The notes below the pieces were generated by a model. The model had not been told where the DNA came from. It ran no database searches and was given only the letters and a program-made list of their open reading frames with translations. Of a DNA stretch of 64,000 nucleotides, positions 7,458-16,700 are shown in pieces (the stretch's first letter is position 1; every line of letters begins with the position of its first letter). The position numbers and the translations under genes are program-made. Location: assembly GCA_045591925.1 (NCBI GenBank), contig JAZNTW010000096.1, positions 1 through 64,000 on the forward strand. The letters are read 5' to 3'. Origin of the DNA: Firm-04 sp045591925 (GTDB lineage Bacteria; Bacillota; Clostridia; Oscillospirales; Ruminococcaceae).

Positions 7458-9071
7458 TTGACTGCGTATGAAGCGCTCTATCGCAAATGGCGGCCGCAGA
7501 CATTCGATGACATCGTTGCGCAGCCGCATATCACACGCACATTAAAAAATCAGATCATGCACGAAAAAACCGCCCACGCCTATCTGTTTACAGGCTCGCG
7601 CGGTACCGGTAAGACAACCTGCGCACGTATCTTTGCGAAAGCCGTCAACTGTCTGCACCCCAAAGACGGCAACCCCTGCCTCGAATGCGAGATTTGCCGG
7701 GACGTCGAAGACGGTGCGCTGACAGATATCATTGAAATCGACGGCGCTTCCAACAACGGTGTTGAGGAAGTGCGTAGTCTGCGCGAAAATGCAGTCTATC
7801 TGCCGGTTCGCTGCAAATATAAGGTCTATATCATCGACGAGGTTCACATGATGTCGGCAGGCGCATTCAACGCCCTGCTGAAAATCATCGAAGAACCGCC
7901 TGCATACGTCAAATTCGTTTTTGCAACCACGGAGATTCACAAGGTTCCTGCGACCATTCTTTCACGCTGTCAGCGTTTTGATTTTCGCAGAATTCTGCCT
8001 GCTGACATTGCGGATCGCATCCGGTATATCTCAGAGCATGAATCATTTGGCATCTCCAATGCTGCCGCACACCGGATCGCAATGCTTTCCGATGGCGGTA
8101 TGCGCGACGCATTGAGTCTGCTTGACCAGTGTGCCGGCATTTCCGATGATATTGATACACAAACTGTCGAAGACGCGGTCGGTGTTGCAAGCACGGAATC
8201 TGTCTTTTTGATTCTCCGTGCAATCGCATCCAAAAACGCCGCCAGCGCATTGGAACGCATTGACCTGCTCTATCAGCAATCGAAGGACATGACGCGCTTT
8301 GCTGACGATCTTTCCCAGCAGCTTCGCAGCATGATGCTATTGAAAACTGCACCGAAAGACCCCTCGCTGGTTGATGCCATGCCGGATGAGCTGGCAGAGC
8401 TACAAGATATTTCCGCGATGTTTACGCTCCCTGCCGTACTGGAGGCGCTCTCTGCCATCCGACATTGCTGCGACCGCATGACGCGTGCCGGCAATCGCCG
8501 TATGGAGCTTGAAATGACGCTGATTCGTCTTTGCACAGACCAACAGCAGACCAATCAGGAAATCAAAGCGCTGAACAACCGCATTGCCGCGCTAGAACAG
8601 CAGCTTCAAGCGCTTCGGCAAAACGGCGTCCCTGCAATGGCTCCGCTTCCGCAAGCACCGCGTCAGAAATCAACCGCATCCGCAAACATTCCTGCGCAGA
8701 ATCTGCAAATGGAGGGCAAACAGGATACGAAACAGTTCCTGCCGCTGAAAAATTGGGCGGCGGTGCTGGAACGGTTCTACGACATTGCGCCGTCAATCGC
8801 AGGACTGCTGGAAAATTCCAATGCCTATACCTTTGAAGAAAAAGGCTTGCTCCTGATTATGGTGCGCAATTCCCTTTTCAAACGGCTGTTCCGTCAGCAG
8901 GATTCCGATATGCTGCTGGACGCCGCCGAGCAGGTGCTTGGAAAACGCTATCAGCTTCGCTATAAGACCATCGAAGCCGAATCCGAGCAGACCTCGCCTG
9001 CCGACCTGCTGTTACAGCGTGCGCGTGAGCAAGGCATCCGCACAGGCGAACAGGAATACAGCAGCATTTAA
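7458..9071 (+). CDS. dnaX: DNA polymerase III subunits gamma/tau
   Basis: The 537-residue product is the clamp-loader ATPase of the replicative polymerase. It opens with TAYEALYRKWRPQTFDDIVAQ. It carries the Walker A GSRGTGKTT (about residue 42), the zinc-binding cysteines in CLHPKDGNPCLECEIC, the Walker B-like IIDEVHMMS and sensor 1 TTEIHKVPATILSRCQRF. A Gln/Ala/Pro-rich linker and a tau-like C-terminal domain follow (about 420-530). The TTG at 7458 is chosen over the GTG at 7449 because AAAGGAG (7441-7447) is correctly spaced only for the TTG. The order ffs-(TPR)-dnaX-ybaB-recR is typical. No frameshift site for a separate gamma form was noticed. Confidence 0.95.
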   Translation: MTAYEALYRKWRPQTFDDIVAQPHITRTLKNQIMHEKTAHAYLFTGSRGTGKTTCARIFAKAVNCLHPKDGNPCLECEICRDVEDGALTDIIEIDGASNNGVEEVRSLRENAVYLPVRCKYKVYIIDEVHMMSAGAFNALLKIIEEPPAYVKFVFATTEIHKVPATILSRCQRFDFRRILPADIADRIRYISEHESFGISNAAAHRIAMLSDGGMRDALSLLDQCAGISDDIDTQTVEDAVGVASTESVFLILRAIASKNAASALERIDLLYQQSKDMTRFADDLSQQLRSMMLLKTAPKDPSLVDAMPDELAELQDISAMFTLPAVLEALSAIRHCCDRMTRAGNRRMELEMTLIRLCTDQQQTNQEIKALNNRIAALEQQLQALRQNGVPAMAPLPQAPRQKSTASANIPAQNLQMEGKQDTKQFLPLKNWAAVLERFYDIAPSIAGLLENSNAYTFEEKGLLLIMVRNSLFKRLFRQQDSDMLLDAAEQVLGKRYQLRYKTIEAESEQTSPADLLLQRAREQGIRTGEQEYSSI

Positions 9072-9139
9072 TCGCATGATATTGCCGCAAATCGTGGCTT
9101 GTCATATATGAAATTTTAGAAAATGATAGGAGAATTCTT

Positions 9140-9487
9140 ATGAGATCCAGAGTACCGAAGCAGTTTCAGGGCGGTGGCCAGGACATGAATTCCATGATCC
9201 ATCAGGCACGCAAAATGCAAGATCAAATCACAGCACTTCAGGAAGATATCGAGCAGCGCACATTTTCTGCGTCTGCAGGCGGCGGCGCAGTTTCCGTCAC
9301 GCTGACCGGTAAAAAGACACTTCAGTCCATCGAGCTGAAGAAAGAGGTTGTTGATCCGGAAGATATCGAAATGCTGCAGGATCTGATCATCAGCGCAGTC
9401 AATGAGGCTGTCAACAACATCGAGGATACCACCGAGAACGAGATGAGCAAGATCACCGGCGGTGTTGCACTCCCCGGTCTGTTCTGA
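9140..9487 (+). CDS. YbaB/EbfC family nucleoid-associated protein
   Basis: This 115-residue protein matches the YbaB/EbfC DNA-binding family. It has an N-terminal Gln/Met-rich helix (MNSMIHQARKMQDQITALQE), the central beta segment AGGGAVSVTLTGKKTLQSIEL, and a C-terminal helix with LQDLIISAVNEAVN. A short basic N-terminal extension precedes the family core. AGGAG stands eight bases before the ATG. It lies between dnaX and recR; the ybaB-recR pair is conserved in bacteria and linked to DNA recombination or repair. A weak promoter-like pair (TTGCCG-17-TATATG) is in the 68-base gap after dnaX. Confidence 0.93.
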   Translation: MRSRVPKQFQGGGQDMNSMIHQARKMQDQITALQEDIEQRTFSASAGGGAVSVTLTGKKTLQSIELKKEVVDPEDIEMLQDLIISAVNEAVNNIEDTTENEMSKITGGVALPGLF

Positions 9488-9493
9488 TTTTCC

Positions 9494-10096
9494 ATGGAAG
9501 ATTTCAGCGCATTGCCGCTTGTTGTCTTAGCAGAAAAATTCGCAGCGCTGCCGGGTATCGGAATGAAAACCGCGCAGCGCCTTGCTTATGCAGTCATGGA
9601 GATGCCCGAAACGGAAGCGGCAGCTTTTGCGGAGGCGATACTCAATGCAAAGCATCAGATTCACGACTGCCCTATCTGTCAAAATCTGACAGAGCAGCCG
9701 GTTTGCAGCATCTGCGACAATCCAAAACGCGATACTGCGACAATTTGCGTTGTGGAGGGACCTAAGGATGTTGCGGCAATCGAGCGCACCCATGAGTATC
9801 ACGGGCTGTATCATGTGCTGCATGGGCTGATTTCTCCGCTGGATGGCATTGGTGCCGACCAGCTCCGTGTTGCGGAACTGCTCAAGCGAATTCGTGAGGG
9901 CGGCGTCGAGGAGCTGATCATGGCAACCAATCCAAGCGTTGAGGGCGAGGCAACTGCCATGTATCTTTCCCGTCTTTGCAAACCGCTTGGCGTTCGCGTC
10001 ACTCGATTGGCATTTGGCTTGCCGGTCGGCGGCGTGATTGAGTATACGGATGAGGTCACACTCTACCGCGCACTCTCGAACCGCAGCGAAATGTAA
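9494..10096 (+). CDS. recR: Recombination protein RecR
   Basis: The 200-residue protein has the RecR layout: an N-terminal helix-hairpin-helix (FAALPGIGMKTAQRLAYAVM), a four-cysteine zinc finger (CPICQNLTEQPVCSIC, about residues 57-72), and a Toprim domain (CVVEGPKDVAAIERT through ATNPSVEGEATAMYL). A Walker-like C-terminal tail ends it. It acts with RecF/RecO in gap repair. The start codon is only six bases after the ybaB stop and has a poor ribosome site, so translation is probably coupled. A terminator follows at 10122-10164. Confidence 0.97.
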   Translation: MEDFSALPLVVLAEKFAALPGIGMKTAQRLAYAVMEMPETEAAAFAEAILNAKHQIHDCPICQNLTEQPVCSICDNPKRDTATICVVEGPKDVAAIERTHEYHGLYHVLHGLISPLDGIGADQLRVAELLKRIREGGVEELIMATNPSVEGEATAMYLSRLCKPLGVRVTRLAFGLPVGGVIEYTDEVTLYRALSNRSEM

Positions 10097-10121
10097 AACG
10101 GCAAACAGATTGATCATTCAT

Positions 10122-10164
10122 AAAACCGGACGTTCTGACATGAAAATGCCAATGTCCGGTTTTT
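10122..10164 (+). terminator. Terminator after recR
   Basis: AAAACCGGAC and GTCCGGTTTTT form a stem of about ten base pairs with a T run, ending the ffs-dnaX-ybaB-recR unit and lying just upstream of the HAD gene. Confidence 0.75.
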
Positions 10165-10185
10165 CGTTTAAGGAGCGAATGTTAC

Positions 10186-10854
10186 ATGAAGCGTTACAAG
10201 AGCATGATTTTCGATATGGACGGCACCCTGCTCGATTCCATGGAGATGTGGTCGCAGCTCGACCGCAGATTTCTGCTGGAAAACGGCATTGAACCGCCGC
10301 CGGATATTTCCGATATTGTCAAAAAAATGACCATAGATGTCTCCTCTGCCTATTTCGTGGAGCGCTTCGCGCTGCCGATGACGCCGCAGCAGGTCAAACA
10401 GCGCGTCGAACAGCTTGCCGCAGAAGCATATCTGCATGATCTACCGCTGAAAACCGGTGCAGCAGCGTTCCTGCAAGCAGCCGCCGAACGAGGCATCCCA
10501 TGTGCGATCGCGAGCGTGACCTATCCGGAGCTGTTAGAGGCGGCACTCACCCGGCTCAATATCCGGCAGTATTTTCGCTGCATCCTGACACCGGAATCCG
10601 GTACCGCAGGCAAGCATGATCCTGAAATTTATCTGAAAACCGCCGAACGGCTCGGCACTGCGCCTGCGGAAACCATCGTCATTGAGGATGCACTCTATGC
10701 CGCTGAAACTGCCGCGGCTGCCGGATTCTGCACAATCGGATTCCGTGACGCTGCAAGTCAAAGCGATTGGTCTGCACTGGAAGCCGTATGCAGCAGAACG
10801 ATCGGCAGCTGGACAGAGCTGAACACCGCAGAATTTTTCTCCGCATTCCAATAA
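10186..10854 (+). CDS. HAD-family phosphatase, beta-phosphoglucomutase-like
   Basis: This 222-residue enzyme has the haloacid dehalogenase motifs. Motif I is FDMDGTLLDS (nucleophile Asp near residue 10, acid/base Asp near 12). Motif II is CAIASVT. The motif III Lys is in GTAGKHDPEIYLKTAERL, and motif IV is VIEDALYAAETAAAAGF. The helical cap between motifs I and II places it with the beta-phosphoglucomutase/phosphatase subgroup. The substrate cannot be told; a sugar phosphate or a nucleotide is possible. AAGGAG precedes the ATG. It lies between two terminators; no separate promoter is obvious. Confidence 0.88.
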   Translation: MKRYKSMIFDMDGTLLDSMEMWSQLDRRFLLENGIEPPPDISDIVKKMTIDVSSAYFVERFALPMTPQQVKQRVEQLAAEAYLHDLPLKTGAAAFLQAAAERGIPCAIASVTYPELLEAALTRLNIRQYFRCILTPESGTAGKHDPEIYLKTAERLGTAPAETIVIEDALYAAETAAAAGFCTIGFRDAASQSDWSALEAVCSRTIGSWTELNTAEFFSAFQ

Positions 10855-10869
10855 TCAACACATAGAAAA

Positions 10870-10906
10870 AGCCGCGAAACACAGCATTTGCTTGTATTTC
10901 GCGGCT
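10870..10906. terminator. Two-way terminator between HAD gene and pectinesterase
   Basis: AGCCGCGAAA and TTTCGCGGCT form a 10-bp stem. A T run follows on the minus strand (for the pectinesterase gene) and a weaker TGATTTCAT tail on the plus strand. Confidence 0.8.
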
Positions 10907-10913
10907 GATTTCA

Positions 10914-13292
10914 TCAATCCTCAAAGGTAATCATTTTGGCAATATATCGAAGAATCATCAGCATATCCGGATTGGTAATTGTACCGTCGCCATCGCAATC
11001 GGCATTCAGCTTGCCAATCTGCGTCATACTCGCATTCGCATCCTCTGCAAGAAACCGTGCCAGCAGAACAGCATCCGATACGTCCACAGCGCCGCTGCAA
11101 TTTACATCGCCGGTCATCGTTTTCTGTTCGGGCTGTGTGGAAACGGTGGTCGTGGTAGTAGTGGTAGTTGTCGTGGTAGTGGTTGTCGTTGTCGTTGTTG
11201 TGGTGGTCGTGGTTTCTTCGGGCTTCGGGATCGCAAATGCAACGTAATTGACGCAGCTTGCAGAGGTACCGTTTGCGCCGAGAATCATCGTTTCATTAGC
11301 ATCCAAATCCTTCGTATAACAGACAAAATGCTCGCCGTTGCTGCTGTCCACCGTCATTGGAGACTGCGCCCAGCCGCTCAGCCACGCCGGTGCCGGATCG
11401 ACGCGCACATCCAGTGCGACACAGATTGTCACAGGCTTTGCAGCGGTAATCTCCGCAAGATCGGTTTTGACGGTTTTTGCGTCACAGGCAGTCCTTATCA
11501 GCTCTGCATTCGACAGCTCTGCCGGCAGATTCATGATCGTATACGCACGGTCGCCAAACAATTCGATACCGTTTGCCGCCGGATAAACCAGATCCCAGCT
11601 TTCGATATGCGCCGTATCCAAAATGCTCATCATACGAATCAGCGTGCCCTTGCGCGGACGCTGTACTTCCTCCAGCTCCCATTGCTGATCGGCTTCGCCA
11701 TTGCACGACCATTGCAGCACATTCACACCGTCATCCTTTTTTCCGCTGTCTACGCCAAGACAGCTTTTGGCATCAGATACATTTGTACGAAGCTCATAGG
11801 TGCCGTTTCCTGCGCCATAGAACGCGAACAAATCGCCCTTTGCCTCCTTGCGGATAGAAATATTTGCGCCATTTTCCGCACTGCCATCGTCTACGTCCAA
11901 GAGATAATAGCTCTCATTGAACATATCACCCTCTAAATTATCCGCATAGAGCATATAATATGTTTCATTGACAGGCTCTAAAACCCAGATCAGGGCGTTG
12001 CCCTTTGCAGTCTGAACGACATTTGCATTGTCGGTCACTTCACCGGCAGTACCGAGATACAGCCCACTGTTGACATTGCGGATATAATAAGCCTTGCCAG
12101 CATCAATTTTTGTCGGCTTGCGTTCGAGCACACCGTTATAGTTCATGTAAAATGGCGTCCAGCCGCCGAGATACTGTTCTCTTGTGGCATCGCAGAAATA
12201 CAGCACCGTGCCGCTTGTTCTGCCGCCGGTATTGACATTGCCGCCATTCATCGTCTTGGTGTTATATTCGCGAAATGTTGCCTGCTCCGGGCCAACGCCG
12301 CTCATGCTCGTCCAGCCGGCAGATGAGATGATGCTCTCATATTGCAGCTTTGTGTTATAAAACAAAACGTGCGCGGTATTGCTCCACGGTCTGCCGAAGC
12401 AGCCGGAGCCGACCTTCATGCCGCTTGCCGCAGTCACATTGCAATTCCAGAACAAATAGCCGTTTGTCTGCTGACGCGCCGCGGTAATATAGCCGCCGAC
12501 CGCATTATCCGTATAGCCTGCAAAGCTCAGCTCACAGTTATCAAATACGACATCGCCGCTGCCGAAAATATAATCAGTATTGCCTTGAATCTTGCATTCC
12601 TTAAAATATGCGCGCGACTGCGTATAAAGCGTATCCTGACTGCTCAGAAACTGGCATTTGTAAAATTCGCAGTTATCTGCCTCCACGCACAATGCAGCAG
12701 CACGCTCCGTTGCAGATTTCGCTTTTACGTCCAAGCCGTTTCGCCGCTGAACGGTCAGCGTCTCGCCGGTCGGTTCTACACCGTCTATAAGCTCTTCATT
12801 TGTGATATAGCGATTGAAGCTGTTTTCAAATGTGATATTCTCCGCGCGGAAATGCTTGGCATTGCTTTGCAAACGAACCGCCGTACCCCATCGCGAAGCA
12901 ATGTTTTTGGTCGTCTTTGCCGCCGCAGACTGCGCATTGTAATAGCCGCCGCTGTCCGCAGAATAATACTTATATCCGATGCCGTAATACCATGTCAGGC
13001 AAACCTGACCGCCTGCCGGGTTGCTGTTTGTAAAGGTCAGATAGGGCGTATTGATAAGCACCTGCTCACGATACATACCCGGCTCAATGGCAATGGTGAC
13101 ACGGCTGCCCTCGCTGCTCGGATTCAGCTGTGCCGCTGCTCTGACTGCCTCGTTTACGGTCTTATAGGTACCGTTTGCACCAACTGTCAGCGTTGTTGCG
13201 GCGTGAACCGGCATTGTCGGCAGCGAGACCGCAAACAATACCACCGAGATGCCGGCAGCGATTTGCTTTTTTCCAATTTTTTGTTGAACCAT
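10914..13292 (-). CDS. Secreted pectinesterase with ricin-type module and dockerin
   Basis: This 792-residue extracellular enzyme removes methyl esters from pectin. After a signal peptide (residues 1-31, ending VHA) comes a CE8 pectinesterase domain (about 35-375). It carries SSQDTLYTQ, GNTDYIFGSGDVVFDNC and GCFGRPWSN, which hold the usual Gln, two Asp and Arg. A ricin-like beta-trefoil follows (about 390-540), with YYIRNVNSGLYLG and a QWELE end. Next are a beta-rich module of about 130 residues that I cannot name, a run of about 25 Thr, and a two-repeat dockerin (DVNCSGAVDVSD and DCDGDGTITNPD calcium loops). The dockerin would attach it to a cellulosome scaffold. The start at 13292 follows AAGGAG; 13313 is less likely. 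A CTGCGT/ACGCAG hairpin lies in its leader (13335-13353), and a TATAAT-like -10 is just upstream. Confidence 0.9.
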   Translation of the reverse strand: MVQQKIGKKQIAAGISVVLFAVSLPTMPVHAATTLTVGANGTYKTVNEAVRAAAQLNPSSEGSRVTIAIEPGMYREQVLINTPYLTFTNSNPAGGQVCLTWYYGIGYKYYSADSGGYYNAQSAAAKTTKNIASRWGTAVRLQSNAKHFRAENITFENSFNRYITNEELIDGVEPTGETLTVQRRNGLDVKAKSATERAAALCVEADNCEFYKCQFLSSQDTLYTQSRAYFKECKIQGNTDYIFGSGDVVFDNCELSFAGYTDNAVGGYITAARQQTNGYLFWNCNVTAASGMKVGSGCFGRPWSNTAHVLFYNTKLQYESIISSAGWTSMSGVGPEQATFREYNTKTMNGGNVNTGGRTSGTVLYFCDATREQYLGGWTPFYMNYNGVLERKPTKIDAGKAYYIRNVNSGLYLGTAGEVTDNANVVQTAKGNALIWVLEPVNETYYMLYADNLEGDMFNESYYLLDVDDGSAENGANISIRKEAKGDLFAFYGAGNGTYELRTNVSDAKSCLGVDSGKKDDGVNVLQWSCNGEADQQWELEEVQRPRKGTLIRMMSILDTAHIESWDLVYPAANGIELFGDRAYTIMNLPAELSNAELIRTACDAKTVKTDLAEITAAKPVTICVALDVRVDPAPAWLSGWAQSPMTVDSSNGEHFVCYTKDLDANETMILGANGTSASCVNYVAFAIPKPEETTTTTTTTTTTTTTTTTTTTTTTVSTQPEQKTMTGDVNCSGAVDVSDAVLLARFLAEDANASMTQIGKLNADCDGDGTITNPDMLMILRYIAKMITFED

Positions 13293-13473
13293 ACAGAATT
13301 CTCCTTTTCTCATTCTTCGGATTCAATCGAAACGTTACTCTGCGTCCCCCACGCAGTACACCCATTATAGCATATGCCGTTACCCTTGTATAGTCAATTT
13401 TTCACATCATTATGCAGGATTGTCGCCGCTTGTCGTACACTATTGAGAAGAAAAAAATTTTTTGAAAAAAGGC

Positions 13474-13502
13474 TTGACATTTTTTCGGGAATATGATATA
13501 AT
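13474..13502 (+). promoter_or_regulatory. Promoter of tRNA-Arg
   Basis: TTGACA (13474-13479) and TATAAT (13497-13502) are 17 bases apart, 30 bases upstream of the tRNA. Confidence 0.88.
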
Positions 13503-13531
13503 ATCAGAGTTGACGGTTCAAACCGCAATAT

Positions 13532-13605
13532 GCGCCGGTAGCTCAGCTGGATAGAGTAACTGGCTACGAACCAGTAGGTCGGGGGTTCGAATCCCTTCCG
13601 GCGCA
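13532..13605 (+). tRNA. tRNA-Arg (anticodon ACG)
   Basis: The acceptor stem is GCGCCGG/CCGGCGC, the anticodon arm is ACTGG-CTACGAA-CCAGT with anticodon ACG, and the T arm contains TTCGAAT. The discriminator is A, and CCA is not encoded. The wobble A would be converted to inosine to read CGU, CGC and CGA. Confidence 0.97.
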
Positions 13606-13608
13606 TTC

Positions 13609-13637
13609 AAAACCACTCCAATCGGGGTGGTTTTTTT
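13609..13637 (+). terminator. Terminator of tRNA-Arg
   Basis: AACCACTCC and GGGGTGGTT form a stem followed by a seven-T run, four bases after the tRNA. Confidence 0.88.
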
Positions 13638-13655
13638 GTTTTTTATCGGTGCTGA

Positions 13656-13684
13656 TTGATTTTTCAAGATACCTATGCTATAAT
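13656..13684 (+). promoter_or_regulatory. Promoter of the subtilisin-dockerin gene
   Basis: TTGATT (13656-13661) and TATAAT (13679-13684) are 17 bases apart, about 30 bases before the start codon. Confidence 0.75.
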
Positions 13685-13714
13685 AATACAAAGAAAGTGA
13701 TCGGAGGCGTCCTT

Positions 13715-16700
13715 ATGCAATTTTTCAAAAAAGTGCTTTCTCTTGCAGCCGGATTGACGCTGCTAACCTATGGTACAGTCCTCGAACTTCCACAGCCTGA
13801 CGATTACGGCAGCGACATCGCTCAGATGCAGCAATTCATGACCGCACTCTCTGCCCTGACTGCGCCGGACGAGCCGTTTGAAACACTTCGGTATGATGCC
13901 AAGGAACAGCAGCTCTACTGTGACGATCAGCCCGTTGGGCAGAGTTACGGCGGCTTTTCCGTGCAGGACGGCAAGGTTACGGTTTCGGCACAGTCGCTCG
14001 GCATCGAGGAACAAGCCGAATTATCACCGGAGCAGGCGGCTGCACAAGCCGGTATCACCTATACCGAGAACGCCGATGGTCTGACGCTCCGTGCGCCGTT
14101 TCACAGCAGCCGTCTGATTCTGCGCTGCAAGGGCGAACCGGAGCAGAGTATGCTTGCTGAATCTGTTGCCGATTATCGGGATTTGCACATACTCCAGTAT
14201 AACACCTCGGCAGAAGCCTATGCCGCGTATCAGCGCTATCAGGCAGACAGCAATGTGTTACAGGTTCAGCCCGATCAGATTTATCGTACCGACACGCAAT
14301 GCGCTGCCGTTCCGGATGTGGAAATGGACCTCGCAGTCGGCTATATCGGTGCAGATGTATTTTGTAAACAGCTGAATGCGCAAACGCAGTCATTGCCGGA
14401 AATCACCGTTGCCATTCTGGATACCGGTTTATATGCCGAACACAGCTGGTTTTCGGGTCGTATCGCAGACGGCGGCATCACGATGATGACAAATGATTCC
14501 AATGATTTTGACGATGAATATGGGCACGGAACGCATTGTGCAGGCATTGTCGCACAGTCTACGCCCAATAATGTCAAAATTCTGCCAATCAAGGTTCTGA
14601 ATAACCGCGGCTACGGCTACGATTCCAGCATCTATTGCGGAATGCTCTATGCAATGGAGCAGGGTGCAGACGTTGTCAGCATGAGTCTCGGCGGCATCGG
14701 TGAAAGCTGGCTCCTGGATGAGGGAATCGCCGCGCTGACCGCTGCCGGAGTCTCCTGCATTGTCGCCGCAGGCAATGAGAATGAAAATGCAAAATATCAC
14801 CATCCGGCACGCAATCCCGAATGTGTCACAGTTTCGGCGGTCAGCCCCAACCCCAATGATACCGATATGCCCGATTTTCAGCTTGCGAGCTTCAGCAATT
14901 ACGGCGCGTGCATTGACTTCTGTGCACCGGGCTATCAGATTCAAAGTGCCTCCAATTCCGATCCCGACGAGCAGGTGATCATGAGCGGAACCAGTATGGC
15001 AGCGCCGTTTGTTGCGGCTGCCTATGCAAATCTGCTCTCCTGCGACCCAACGCTCTCCCCTGTACAAATCTACGAATGTCTCAAAGCGAATGCAATAGAC
15101 CTCGGTGAGGAGGGCTTCGATGCGAAATTCGGCTGGGGACTGATCAATCTGAACGGGATTTTGCTTCCGGACAGCAGCACCCCTGTGATCCCCGATGTTT
15201 CGCCGGAGCACACCACGCCAAATCCCGATGACACCAAGTATTCCGAGGAACTGCCCGATATCGAGCCGCCGGATATCAATGGAGCCCGCGCCATAATTCA
15301 GCCGGATATTCCCTTTGTCCATCAAAGCGAGCAATACTATTTTGTAGTCGAACAGGATGCCTATTATTCCCTGCAAACACTGTCCGGCGAAGCTGTTTCC
15401 GGTTTCATTCAAAGCACCTATGATTATTTTTCGCATTCGATTTCCGATACAGAAATGGCATATCTCGAAGTCGGCAACTACATTCTGATACCGGATACAG
15501 AAATTTCCGAGCTGCCGAGTCAGCAGGCAATCTTCACACTGCAAACAGAAAAGCAATCCATCTACATGGCAGAGGTCGAACCGGTAGATGCCTTTTATAC
15601 CGGCAGCGCTGTCACACCGCAGGTACAGGTTCGCCTGAATGACATACTGCTGGAAGAAAATATTGATTATATCATCTCTGAGCATACGCCGCTGCGCGAA
15701 ATTGGCAGCTACCGTCTGCGCATCGAGGGCATCGGCAAATACACTGACGAACGGTTCTTTACATTCCGGATTCTGCCGGCGATACAGTCTGCTGCGCCGC
15801 TGCTCACCGAGGGCAGCCACTCTGCCGAAATCAGCACACCCGGCTCGCAGGCTATCTATCGCTGGATTCCACAAAACACAAAATATTGTTTCACATGGTC
15901 AGACAATCGTCCCGGCAGCCTTCGGATTCTGGACGCGTCCGGTAATCTGACAGCAGCACTCTCCGGATTGGGCAGTCAGGAGCTTGCAGTCGATGTGACG
16001 CCCGATGCGTTGTATTATGTCACCGTATCGCTCGAATCTCCGACAATTACCGGTGCTGTTCCATTTTCGCTGACCTCTGATTTCCGTTTACTGACAGACT
16101 GTACGGTTCAAATGCCGAAACGTCTTGCGGCAAAATCCGGTGTGCCGAAATATGAAATCTATGATGGAAATACGCTTTTAACCGAGGGAACTGATTTTGA
16201 AGTATTCGCAAACGGCGGCGAAACGCAATACGGCACGGCAGTGATCGTATTCCGCGGCATCGGCAAATATTACGGTATGCTGGAGCAATACTACGAAATT
16301 TGTCCGGAAACGCTGAATCCCCTGCCGGAAAATATGCCGGAAGCCTTTGAGATTGCAGCAGACCAGCGCGTGACAGCCCGGCGAGCCCTCCCAGGCACCC
16401 TGCAATTATTCCGATTCGCTGCACCATCTGACGGCGTTTACCGTCTGACGCTGCCGAATCCCGAATCATCCGGCGTCAGCGCCTTTGTTTATGATACCAA
16501 CGGCATACTGCTTGCAGCAGACCAGACCGAGTATCCCTTGCAATATGGTGAGGCACTGCAAATCCTTTGCGTTACCTCCACACTTGGCACGATGTTCATG
16601 AACGAGGACATTTTTGCGCTGAGTGTCACGCCGCTGTCAAATGATACCGTCTGGGAAGCGGATGGCATTCGCTACCGCATTATGGAAAACGGGACTGCCT

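Noticed and set aside
12342..13370. Long rightward open frame (342 codons) opposite the pectinesterase
   Set aside because: It is the shadow of the pectinesterase coding strand; the protein is Cys/Arg/Ile-rich with no domain and the other strand has full motifs.
14429..15874. Leftward open frame of 481 codons opposite the subtilisin gene
   Set aside because: Antisense shadow; the sense strand carries the complete protease triad.
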